Below, one piece after another: positions 54,750 through 62,796 of a stretch of DNA of 64,000 nucleotides. The stretch covers positions 3,224,001-3,288,000 of the forward strand of contig NZ_CP165734.1 of assembly GCF_041200145.1 (NCBI RefSeq). Direction: 5' to 3'. Numbering within the stretch: the stretch's first letter is position 1; every line of letters starts with the position of its first letter. The notes under the pieces are model-generated. The model had not been told where the DNA came from and did not search any database. It saw only the letters and a list, made by a program, of their open reading frames with translations. Made by a program: the position numbers and the translations under genes. This DNA is from Bradyrhizobium sp. LLZ17. GTDB lineage: Bacteria > Pseudomonadota > Alphaproteobacteria > Rhizobiales > Xanthobacteraceae.

Positions 54750-56452
54750 TCGGCCGCTTCCTTGAACTCGTCAGGGAAATATTTGATCACCGAGGACAGC
54801 GGATTCGATGCCGCCTGCCCGAGTCCGCAGATCGAGGCATCGCGCATCGCCTGGCTCAATTCCTCCAGCAATGCGCGGTTCCAGACCGGCTGCTGCATCA
54901 GAACTGCCGCCTTCTGGGTTCCGACCCGGCACGGCGTGCACTGGCCGCAGCTCTCGTCTTCGAAGAACTTCATCAGGTTCAGGGCGGCGGCGCGCACGCT
55001 GTCGTTTTGCGACAGGATCACGATCGCGGCCGATCCGATGAAGCAGCCGTATTTCTCCAGTGTGCCGAAATCGAGCGGGATGTCGTCCATCGATGCCGGC
55101 AAAATGCCGCCGGAGGCACCGCCCGGCAGATAAGCGTAGAACTGATGGCCGTCGGCCATGCCGCCGCAATATTCGTCGATCAATTCGCGGACGGTGATGC
55201 CTGATGGCGCGAGCTTCATGCCGGGATTTTTCACGCGGCCCGACACCGAGAAGCTGCGCAGGCCGTGGCGCTCATCGCGGCCGTGGCCTTTCCACCAGTC
55301 GGCGCCCTTCTCGACGATGTCGCGCACCCACCACAGCGTCTCGATGTTGTTGATCAGCGTCGGCACGCCGAACAGGCCGACCTGGAACGGGTAAGGCGGC
55401 TTGTGCCGGGGCAGGCCGCGCTTGCCCTCGATGCTTTCCAGCAACGAGGATTCCTCGCCGCAGATATACGCCCCGGCGCCGCGCCGCATGTGCAGCGTCG
55501 GACCGCCCGCAGGCAGTTTCGCGATCTCGCGTCGCAGGATTTCGCGCGCCGCCGGATATTCGTCGCGGATATAGATGTAGACGTCGGACGCCTGCACCAC
55601 GTGCGCGCCGATCAGCATGCCCTCGATGAAGCGATGCGGATCGGTTTCGAGGTAGACGCGGTCCTTGAACGTGCCGGGTTCGCCCTCGTCGCCATTGATC
55701 GCCATCAGCCGCGGGCCGGGCTCGCCTAACACCGCGCGCCATTTGCGCCCCGTGGGAAAGCCGGCGCCGCCGAGGCCGCGCAGCGATGCGTCATCGAGCG
55801 CCTTCAGGAGATCATCCTTCGGCAATTCGCCGGAGCGCAGGCGGTTGAGCAGTTGGTAACCGCCGCCGGCAACATAGGCGTCGTAACCGATGTAGTTGGG
55901 CAGATGCGCGTGGGTGTCCCCGGCCTTCGCGGCTGCCGTCACGTTGGCGACGGTGGCATGATCGACGAAGTTGTGTCCGACTTCCGCGGCAGGCGCCGTA
56001 TCGCAACGGCCGACGCAGGGCGCGCGCACGACGCGGATGCCGGGGCCCGACGCGCTCTGCAGATCTGCGAGCAGTTTCTCGCCGCCGAGCATCGCGCAGG
56101 TCAGCGAGTCGCAGACGCGGATCGTCAGCGGTGCGATGTGAGGCTCGCCTTCCTTCACCACGTCGAAATGCGCATAGAACGTCGCGGTCTCGAACACCTC
56201 CGCGAAGGCAAGCTTCATCTCGTCGGCAAGTGCTGCGAGATGAGCGGCCGAAATCTGGTGATATGTGTCCTGGATCAGGTGCAGATGCTCGATCAGCAGG
56301 TCGCGCCGCCGGGGCCTGTCCCCGAGCAGCTGTTCGATCTCATGCGCGGCGGTGGGGTCGACCTGTCGTCCCTTCGGCGTGGCCTTGGCGCGCTTGCGCC
56401 CTCCGCCGGGATGCTCGAATTCGCGAACCTTGTGAACGTCGTCGTGGCCCAT
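54746..56452 (-). CDS. fdsB: NAD-dependent formate dehydrogenase, fused gamma-beta subunit
   Basis: The 568-residue protein joins two subunits that are separate in Rhodobacter or Cupriavidus. Residues ~30-170 are a NuoE/FdsG-like [2Fe-2S] thioredoxin domain (VCDSLTCAM and APCVGRCD). Residues ~190-568 are NuoF/FdsB-like: GLGGAGFPTGRKW for NAD, INGDEGEPGTFKDR for FMN and ESCGQCTPCRVG with a later Cys in ASICGLG for [4Fe-4S]. It takes electrons from FdsA and reduces NAD+. The N-terminal ~30 residues are basic. An inverted repeat sits just upstream of the start. Confidence 0.94.
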   Translation of the reverse strand: MGHDDVHKVREFEHPGGGRKRAKATPKGRQVDPTAAHEIEQLLGDRPRRRDLLIEHLHLIQDTYHQISAAHLAALADEMKLAFAEVFETATFYAHFDVVKEGEPHIAPLTIRVCDSLTCAMLGGEKLLADLQSASGPGIRVVRAPCVGRCDTAPAAEVGHNFVDHATVANVTAAAKAGDTHAHLPNYIGYDAYVAGGGYQLLNRLRSGELPKDDLLKALDDASLRGLGGAGFPTGRKWRAVLGEPGPRLMAINGDEGEPGTFKDRVYLETDPHRFIEGMLIGAHVVQASDVYIYIRDEYPAAREILRREIAKLPAGGPTLHMRRGAGAYICGEESSLLESIEGKRGLPRHKPPYPFQVGLFGVPTLINNIETLWWVRDIVEKGADWWKGHGRDERHGLRSFSVSGRVKNPGMKLAPSGITVRELIDEYCGGMADGHQFYAYLPGGASGGILPASMDDIPLDFGTLEKYGCFIGSAAIVILSQNDSVRAAALNLMKFFEDESCGQCTPCRVGTQKAAVLMQQPVWNRALLEELSQAMRDASICGLGQAASNPLSSVIKYFPDEFKEAAE

Positions 56453-56496
56453 CGGTGCGTCTCGCAGCCTTTCTTCGGAACAAATCCAAACCTACC

Positions 56497-56519
56497 TCTT
56501 GGCATACCAGATGCCAAGA
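56497..56519. promoter_or_regulatory. Inverted repeat before formate dehydrogenase operon
   Basis: TCTTGGCAT-ACCAG-ATGCCAAGA, perfect 9-bp arms, lies 45-67 bases before the ATG of the fused gamma-beta subunit gene, where an operator for fdsBA is expected. The wording resembles operators of GntR- or LacI-type repressors, but no such gene is next to it. Confidence 0.55.
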
Positions 56520-56602
56520 AAATTCGTATGTTCCATAAAGCATTTAGGGGCTTGGAGCCGGCCAAGCTCCACGCCCCCCCGCCCGATCAGATCTGCGCCG
56601 TC

Positions 56603-56887
56603 TCAGGTCTTTTCCATGCACTCTGCGATGTAGAACCACCGGTCGTCCCCGGCGAGACCCTTCGATTTCACATCGGCCCGGCAGGCCTTCAGCTTCGGCT
56701 TGTTGGCGGACCACTTCGCTTTCATGTCCTTCAGCTTCTGCATGGTGAGCTTCATCTTTCCCGGCGGCTTGGCGCTGGTCGTCGCAGCGGGTGCAGGCGT
56801 CGCGGGTGCGGTTGTGGTTTGCGCCGATGCAGTACTGAGGGCTGCGGCCAGCAGCATGGCGGTGAGGCAGATACGGATGCGAAGCAT
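56603..56887 (-). CDS. PsiF-repeat-like exported protein
   Basis: ATG 56887 with AGGGGG about seven bases upstream starts a 94-residue protein with a signal peptide (RICLTAMLLAAALSTASA). A Thr/Ala/Pro linker leads to one domain, KLKACRADVKSKGLAGDDR followed by a final Cys in AECMEKT, which matches the PsiF repeat (Cys-x-x-E/D-x-K-x-KGLxGDxR-x5-x-C). The role of PsiF domains is unknown. It lies between the MFS and dehydrogenase genes on the same strand. Confidence 0.7.
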   Translation of the reverse strand: MLRIRICLTAMLLAAALSTASAQTTTAPATPAPAATTSAKPPGKMKLTMQKLKDMKAKWSANKPKLKACRADVKSKGLAGDDRWFYIAECMEKT

Positions 56888-56976
56888 AAAAATCCCCCTA
56901 GGTCCCATTCTCAAGTGTTGGTCTGGCGAGCAACGCGGGATGCTGACTTGCCGCATCCCGCGTGCTGGGTTTGCGA

Positions 56977-58629
56977 TCAGAGGATCTTAACCGCGCTCTC
57001 GAGTGTCTTGTAGACGCCCCAGGCCAGCGGAACGCCGACGAAGAGCCAGAACATCGCAGCCTTGGCGTCGAGGCCGCCAGTGCCGATCCCGAACGACCCC
57101 GTCTGGACCGTGCTTGGGCCTGCGTTTGTCGCCTGCGATTTGGCGAGCTCCGCCTCGCTCATGTACCACTTTGCATCGACGGGCTTGATCAGATAGTTGC
57201 AGATGATACCCGCAATCAGCATTGCACAAAGAATGTACATGGTCGTGTTGTAGAGCTGATCACGCGGCACACCCGCCGCGAGCTGGAACTCCCGGATGTA
57301 GTTGACCACGACCGGGCCGATGATGCCCGCCGTCGACCAGGCCGTCAGCAACCGGCCATGGATGGCGCCGACAAACTGCGTTCCGAACATGTCCGCGAGA
57401 TAAGCCGGCACGGTCGCGAAGCCGCCGCCATACATCGACAGGATGATGCCGAAGCCAAGCACGAAAAGGAGCTTCGAGCCCATCGCCGCAAAGGTCGGCG
57501 CCAGCGCGTAAAGGACGATGCCGAGAACGAAGAACGTATAGTAGGTGTTCTTGCGGCCGATATAGTCCGACAGCGTCGCCCAGGCGAAGCGGCCGCCGAT
57601 ATTGAACAACGACAACAGCCCGGCGAAGCCCGCAGCGATCGCTGCGATGGCGGTCTTCTGCTCAGCCGAAAGCTGGCCGAAGGTCAATTCCGGATGGCCG
57701 ATCAGCTTGCCTGCGAAGATTTCCTGCAACATCGGCGAGGCCATGCCGATGACCCCGATTCCCGCCGAAACGTTCAGGCACAGCACCCACCAGATCAGCC
57801 AGAATTGCGGCGTCTTGTGCGCATTGTTGAGATGGACGTGGTGCTCGGAGATCATGGACTTCTTTTCGCTCGGCGGCGTCCAGCCCTCGGGCTGCCAGCC
57901 GCTCGGAGTGACCCGATAGGCAAATGCGCCGATTGTCATGAAGACGAAGTAGACTAGGCCCATCACGATGAAGGTCTGCCAGACTCCGACGTCAGTGGGC
58001 GTCTTGAAGTAATTGATCAGGAGATTGGCGAATGGCGCGCCGATCATTGCACCACCGCCAAAGCCCATGATCGCCATGCCGGTCGCCATGCCGCGGCGAT
58101 CGGGAAACCACTTCACCAAGGTCGACACCGGCGAGATGTAGCCAAGGCCGAGGCCCACGCCGCCGATGACGCCGGCACCGAGCCACATGATCCAGAGTTG
58201 ATGGACGTAGACACCGAAGGCCCCGATCAGAAGCCCGCCGCCCCAGCATAACGCTGCCACGAACCCTGCTTTGCGCGGACCCGCACGCTCGAGCCAGCCG
58301 CCCCAAATCGCAGCCGAGACGCCCAGGAGGACGAAGAACAGGGTGAACATCCACCCGAGGCTGGCGACCTTCCAGTCACACGTGGTGGTGAAGAGCTCCT
58401 GCCACAGCGACATGTCCGGGCAGGCCTTCGGCGCAGTCAACCCAATCGCGCGCGAGAGCGGCAGCCAGAACACCGAGAAGCCGTAGGCCATGCCGATGCA
58501 AAGATGGATGCACAGCGCTGCCGGCGGCACCAGCCAGCGATTGAAGCCGGCCTTGGCGACCGTGTGCTCGCGATCAAGCAAGCCTGCACCAGCGCCCGAA
58601 ATCCTTCCAGCGCTTTCAATTGTCGTCAT
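56977..58629 (-). CDS. OFA-family MFS transporter (oxalate/formate type)
   Basis: ATG 58629 with GGGGAGG upstream gives a 550-residue protein with twelve helices and MFS features: AGPRKAG in the first loop, WFPDRRGMATGMAIMGFGGGA between helices 4 and 5, and IGRKNTYYTFFV in loop 8-9. This layout is that of the oxalate:formate antiporter family. Beside formate dehydrogenase genes, formate or oxalate exchange is the natural inference; other monocarboxylates are possible. The last ~60 residues include an extra helix (AMFWLFVGVPLAWGVY) after a Gly/Ser-rich linker. Confidence 0.87.
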   Translation of the reverse strand: MTTIESAGRISGAGAGLLDREHTVAKAGFNRWLVPPAALCIHLCIGMAYGFSVFWLPLSRAIGLTAPKACPDMSLWQELFTTTCDWKVASLGWMFTLFFVLLGVSAAIWGGWLERAGPRKAGFVAALCWGGGLLIGAFGVYVHQLWIMWLGAGVIGGVGLGLGYISPVSTLVKWFPDRRGMATGMAIMGFGGGAMIGAPFANLLINYFKTPTDVGVWQTFIVMGLVYFVFMTIGAFAYRVTPSGWQPEGWTPPSEKKSMISEHHVHLNNAHKTPQFWLIWWVLCLNVSAGIGVIGMASPMLQEIFAGKLIGHPELTFGQLSAEQKTAIAAIAAGFAGLLSLFNIGGRFAWATLSDYIGRKNTYYTFFVLGIVLYALAPTFAAMGSKLLFVLGFGIILSMYGGGFATVPAYLADMFGTQFVGAIHGRLLTAWSTAGIIGPVVVNYIREFQLAAGVPRDQLYNTTMYILCAMLIAGIICNYLIKPVDAKWYMSEAELAKSQATNAGPSTVQTGSFGIGTGGLDAKAAMFWLFVGVPLAWGVYKTLESAVKIL

Positions 58630-58943
58630 GCATTCCTCCCCTGAGGCCGCCCTTCTGAGCGAGCCTGCCGCTGCCATCCTGTCCTCAGCCCGGCGCGGTG
58701 CAGCTATTGTCCCTACTGCTCCGCACAATCACCCGACACGCGCCAGGATCGTCACGCGCGTCTGAAAAGTTAACCCCTCAAGCGGGGCTCTATGCCCGAT
58801 ATGACGTCAGGCTTCTGAGTGGCCCGGTGATCCGCATATCGCAGACAAGACTCAACCTCCGTGCCCGCACGGAGAGCGACAATTTGGGCAGAAGCCATGC
58901 GCGATGTCGATAGACAAAAGGTCGGTATCAGCGCGGTAACGGC

Positions 58944-59207
58944 TCAAGAATGCAGCGCAGCATTGAAATTGCCTATCGAGCCATTCGTTTTCTCTATCAA
59001 GAACACGATGCGCGCGTCAGTGCGCTGGGTGATCTCAACCTTGTCGCCGGTCTCGCGAATGAGGTTCGGAATGTCGATCACCGAAAGCGGATCGGTGCAG
59101 TGCACTTCGAGCTGATCACCCGGCTGCAACGGTTTCAGCGCCTTGCGTGTTTTCAAGGCGGGCAGCGGGCATTTCAGTCCGGTGAGATCAAGCGTCGTTC
59201 TGGTCAT
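58944..59207 (-). CDS. tusA: TusA-family sulfur carrier protein
   Basis: The 87-residue protein has the TusA signature LTGLKCPLPALKTRKAL with the persulfide Cys13, followed by EVHCTDP and a beta-alpha end. TusA proteins accept sulfur from IscS-type desulfurases; in E. coli this affects tRNA thiolation and molybdenum-cofactor balance. Here it lies 44 bases after moeA in a moco gene row and near fdhD, which suggests sulfur supply for the cofactor or for formate dehydrogenase maturation. The frame beyond 59207 is chance. Confidence 0.88.
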   Translation of the reverse strand: MTRTTLDLTGLKCPLPALKTRKALKPLQPGDQLEVHCTDPLSVIDIPNLIRETGDKVEITQRTDARIVFLIEKTNGSIGNFNAALHS

Positions 59208-59251
59208 GGCCGCAACATGGCGGGACAGGTGGATCGCGTCAACGCGCCGCC

Positions 59252-60508
59252 TCAGATCAAACCGGCGTAGGACAGGAAACCTACGCTCGCGCCCGGCTCG
59301 ACACGCGTGATGTCCTCGCCGAGTTCGATGAGGCCGTCGGTCTCCACCAGGGATGACAGCAGCCCGGCGCCCTCGCGCGGGAACTTGACCGCCTCCAGCG
59401 CGCCGTCCTCCGCGCGCCGCAACGACGCGCGAACATATTCGCGCCGGCCGATCTTCTTCTTGTAGGTGAAGGCCGCGCGCACGGGAACCGGCAAGAGCGG
59501 CTCCGGCAGGCTGCCGGCGAGTGCCAGCACGGTCGGCCGCACCACGTGGACGAAGGTGACAAAGCTCGCCACGGGATTGCCGGGCAATCCGATCAGCGGC
59601 GTGCCCTCGATGATGCCCATCGCCACGGGTCGGCCGGGCTTGATCGCCATCCGCCACAGCACCAGCGAACCGACACTTTCCACAGCCGCCTTGACGTGAT
59701 CTTCCTCGCCGGTCGAGACGCCGCCCGTAGTGAGAATCAGATCATGTGCGCCTGCGACTTGCTTCAGGCCCCTGGCAAGCGAGCTGGGTTCGTCGCGCAA
59801 AATGCCGAGATCGCTGACCTCGCAGCCGAGCCGGCGCAGCATGGCCATCAGCATGAAACGATTGGAATCGAACAGTTGCGACGTCGCGCGCGGCTCTCCG
59901 GGCGAAGCCAGCTCGTCGCCTGTCGAGAACACCGCGACACGGATGCGCCTGATCACGTCGAGCCGGGCCAGGCCGAAGGCAGCAGCAAGCGCAACGTGTT
60001 GCGGGCGCAGCCGCTGGCCGGCGCGCAGGGCGATCTGCCCTTTCGAGATGTCCTCGCCCGCAGGGCGGACATTGGCACCAGGTTTCAGCCCCGCCGGCAA
60101 TACGATTTTGCCGGCGTCATCGATGCGGACATCCTCCTGCATGAAGACGGTCTCGGCGCCTGGCGGCATCGGAGCGCCGGTGAAAATGCGCGCGGTGTGG
60201 CCGGGCTTGATCGTGGCATGCGCGGGGCCGCCGGCCTGGATGCGGCCATCAAGCGGCAGCGCTTGCTCCGTTTCTTGCGGAAGGTCCGCGTTGCGCACGG
60301 CATAACCATCGACGGCGGAGTTGGTGAAGGGCGGCAGCGGCAGGGGCGCCGCGATGTTGCGCGCCAGCACGCGTCCGTCGGCATCGACCAGCGCCACCGT
60401 CTCGAGATCGGCAATCGCATTGACACGCGCCGCGATCAGGCCGACCGCCTCGTCGACCGACATCATCGGTCCGCCGAAGGCAAAGCAATCGTTCGACAGT
60501 TGCGCCAT
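59252..60508 (-). CDS. moeA: Molybdopterin molybdotransferase
   Basis: The 418-residue protein inserts molybdate into adenylated molybdopterin. It shows LPPFTNSAVDGYAVR near residue 50, the FTGAPMPPGAETV loop, and the central TTGGVSTGEEDHV and IGLPGNPVAS motifs, in family order and length. It follows mobB by 9 bases and precedes the tusA-like gene. A second MoeA-like protein is encoded at the right edge, so this one may serve the formate dehydrogenase cofactor or be the main copy. Confidence 0.93.
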   Translation of the reverse strand: MAQLSNDCFAFGGPMMSVDEAVGLIAARVNAIADLETVALVDADGRVLARNIAAPLPLPPFTNSAVDGYAVRNADLPQETEQALPLDGRIQAGGPAHATIKPGHTARIFTGAPMPPGAETVFMQEDVRIDDAGKIVLPAGLKPGANVRPAGEDISKGQIALRAGQRLRPQHVALAAAFGLARLDVIRRIRVAVFSTGDELASPGEPRATSQLFDSNRFMLMAMLRRLGCEVSDLGILRDEPSSLARGLKQVAGAHDLILTTGGVSTGEEDHVKAAVESVGSLVLWRMAIKPGRPVAMGIIEGTPLIGLPGNPVASFVTFVHVVRPTVLALAGSLPEPLLPVPVRAAFTYKKKIGRREYVRASLRRAEDGALEAVKFPREGAGLLSSLVETDGLIELGEDITRVEPGASVGFLSYAGLI

Positions 60509-60517
60509 GGTACCTCG

Positions 60518-61045
60518 TCAGCGCGTCGCAGCGCTTTTCCGGACCGCTTCCTCGACCGGCATCGCCGCACGCAACAGCAATGCGGCTGCGGCCGGGATGT
60601 CGTCGAGATGCACGGTCGGCAGCCTGGTTTCAACTGCGACGTCCGTCACGATTCCGACAATGCCGGGATCGTCGGGAAACAGTAGCGGCTTGCCATTGGC
60701 GGCACGATGCACCTCGATCTTGCGATGCGGCTCGCGCTTGAACCCTTCAACGACGACGAGATCGACTGCGGATAGCTTGCTCAAGAGTTCCGGCAGCCGC
60801 GGCTCGGCCGCCCCGCGCAATTCATGCATCAACGCCCAGCGGTTTGACGAAGCAATCAGCACCTCGGCCGCACCGGCCTCGCGATGGCGCCAGGAATCCT
60901 TGCCGGGCACATCCACGTCGAACTGGTGATGCGCATGCTTGATGACGGAGACGCGCAGGCCCTGCGCGTTGAAATGCGGAATCAACCGCGTCAACAGCGT
61001 GGTCTTGCCCGCACCGCTCCAGCCTGCAAGGCCGATGACTTTCAT
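60518..61045 (-). CDS. mobB: MobB, molybdopterin-guanine dinucleotide adaptor GTPase
   Basis: The 175-residue protein begins KVIGLAGWSGAGKTTLLTRL with Walker A at 8-15 and continues VSVIKHAHHQFDVD and VVVEGFKREPHRKIEV, the MobB signature. MobB binds GTP and helps MobA attach GMP to the cofactor. ATG 61045 is favoured; the frame to 61189 passes through a palindromic repeat. It heads a mobB-moeA-tusA row. Confidence 0.92.
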   Translation of the reverse strand: MKVIGLAGWSGAGKTTLLTRLIPHFNAQGLRVSVIKHAHHQFDVDVPGKDSWRHREAGAAEVLIASSNRWALMHELRGAAEPRLPELLSKLSAVDLVVVEGFKREPHRKIEVHRAANGKPLLFPDDPGIVGIVTDVAVETRLPTVHLDDIPAAAALLLRAAMPVEEAVRKSAATR

Positions 61046-61099
61046 TCCAGTCTGTCTCCGCGAACGACCCAGGTCCTTGATGGAACCTGTCTCTTCTCC

Positions 61100-61177
61100 G
61101 TCATTGCGAGCGAAGCGACGCAATCCAGACTGCCACCGAGGAAAGACTCCGGATTGCTTTGCTTCGCTCGCAATGAC
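61100..61177. repeat. Palindromic dispersed repeat, copy 2
   Basis: GTCATTGCGAGCGAAGCGAC with CAATCCAG, a ~20-base loop, then GGATTGCTTTGCTTCGCTCG and CAATGAC. It shares arms with the copy at 51874-51957; only the loop differs. It lies in the divergent gap between mobB and fdhD. Confidence 0.8.
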
Positions 61178-61251
61178 GACGAGAGGCATTTTCGTCTTCC
61201 GCCTGCATGCTTATATCGGCCTGACCCGAATGTCATGCTAACGTCGCGGCC

Positions 61252-62141
61252 ATGATGAAGATCGACAAAGCCCCGGTACCGCTCATCCTCCCGAACCCGG
61301 ACGACCCGCGCCTGACCCAGAGCGTCACGGGGACCGACCAGACAGGCGCCAGGGTCGAGATCAAGGTGCCGATGGAGCGGCCGCTGACGCTCTACCTGAA
61401 CGCCCAGGAGATCGTCACCATGATGACGATCGGCGACTATCCCGAATATCTGGCGCTGGGCTATTTGCTCAACCAGAACATGCTGAAATACAATGACGCC
61501 GTCACCGATGTCGAATACGACGACGACCTCCAGGTCGTCGTCGTGCGCACCGAGCACCACACCAATTTCGAGACCAAGCTGAAGAAGCGCACGCAGACCT
61601 CGGGCTGCGCGCAGGGCACCGCCTTCGGCGACCTGCTCGAAGCGGTGGAAAGCGTTGCGCTGCCGAAAGCCGAGCTGCGCACATCCTGGCTCTACCAGAT
61701 GACCCAGACCATCAACACCATGCCCTCGCTCTATCTGGAGGCAGGCGCGATCCACGGCTGCGTGCTCTGCAAGCAGGGCGAACCGCTGTGTTACACCGAG
61801 GACGTCGGCCGCCACAACGCCGTCGACAAGATCGCGGGCTGGATGTACCGCCACGGCGTCGATGCTGGCGACAAGATCCTCTACACGACGGGGCGCCTCA
61901 CCTCGGAGATGGTGATCAAGGCCGTGCGCATGGGAATTCCGATCCTGGTCTCGCGCTCCGGCTTCACCGCCTGGGGCGTCGATCTCGCCCGCCAAGTCGG
62001 ACTGACATTGGTCGGGCGCGCGCGGGAAAGCGCTTCATCGCCCTCGCGGGCGAAGAGCGGATCGTCTACGACCAGAACCTCGCTTATGTCGAGGAAGAGG
62101 CGGCGAAGCACAAGCGCAAGGGCGAAAGTGGTGACGACTGA
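61252..62141 (+). CDS. fdhD: FdhD, formate dehydrogenase sulfurtransferase (frame break)
   Basis: The protein is intact to about residue 260: [31 protein letters not shown], the active C170-x-x-C173 in [10 protein letters not shown], and [18 protein letters not shown]. At GGG 62024-62026 the frame then runs on into mobA; adding one G restores [20 protein letters not shown] and a stop at 62141. Joined length is ~296 residues. FdhD passes sulfur from IscS to the cofactor of formate dehydrogenase and is needed for its activity. The start is one of two ATGs, 61252 or 61255. Confidence 0.9.
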
Positions 62142-62784
62142 AACTCCGCCGACGAGCTTTCCGTCGACTGTCGGCGTGCTGCTCGCCGGCGGTCTCGCAC
62201 GACGCATGGGCGGCGGCGACAAGCCGATGCGCTCCATCGGCGGCCGCACCATTCTGGAGCGCGTGATCGCGCGGCTGCAGCCGCAATGCGACGGATTGAT
62301 CCTCAATGCCAATGGCGATCCCGCGCGCTTCGCTGCGTTCGGGCTGACGATCGTTGCGGACGACGTGCCCGGCTTTCCCGGTCCACTCGCCGGCATCCTC
62401 GCCGCGCTCGACTGGGCCGGGACGAACCGGCCGGAGATCGAATGGGTGCTCAGCGCCGCCGGCGACTGTCCGTTCCTGCCGCGCGATCTCGTTGCGCGCC
62501 TGCATGAGGCACGCGAGCGAGAGAACGCGCAGCTCGCGGTCGCTGCATCCGGCGATCAGTCGCATCCCGTGATCGGGTTGTGGCGCGTGGACCTGCGCGA
62601 CCAACTGCGTCACGCGCTGGTGGTCGAGGACCTCCGCAAGATCGACCGCTGGACCGCCCGCTATCCGCTCGCGACGGTGAGGTGGCCGACCGAGCCGCTC
62701 GACCCGTTCTTCAACGCCAACACGGTCGAGGACATCGCCGAAGCGGAACGGCTGGCGGCAGTGGATGAGAGCCGCCCGGCCTGA
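62131..62784 (+). CDS. mobA: Molybdenum cofactor guanylyltransferase
   Basis: GTG 62131, with AAGG about nine bases upstream, overlaps the restored fdhD stop by 11 bases. The 217-residue product has the MobA signature [19 protein letters not shown], a central [11 protein letters not shown] and [13 protein letters not shown], and a NANTVEDI end. It adds GMP to molybdopterin to give the dinucleotide used by formate dehydrogenase. The apparent single reading frame with fdhD is due to the base loss upstream, not a true fusion. Confidence 0.92.
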   Translation: MTTETPPTSFPSTVGVLLAGGLARRMGGGDKPMRSIGGRTILERVIARLQPQCDGLILNANGDPARFAAFGLTIVADDVPGFPGPLAGILAALDWAGTNRPEIEWVLSAAGDCPFLPRDLVARLHEARERENAQLAVAASGDQSHPVIGLWRVDLRDQLRHALVVEDLRKIDRWTARYPLATVRWPTEPLDPFFNANTVEDIAEAERLAAVDESRPA

Positions 62785-62796
62785 ACGCTTGTTCGT

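Noticed and set aside
52221..55133. A 970-codon open frame on the plus strand opposite fdsA and fdsB
   Set aside because: It has no family-like motifs, is rich in Arg, His, Asp and Gly, and mirrors two certain genes; long antisense frames are expected in GC-rich DNA.
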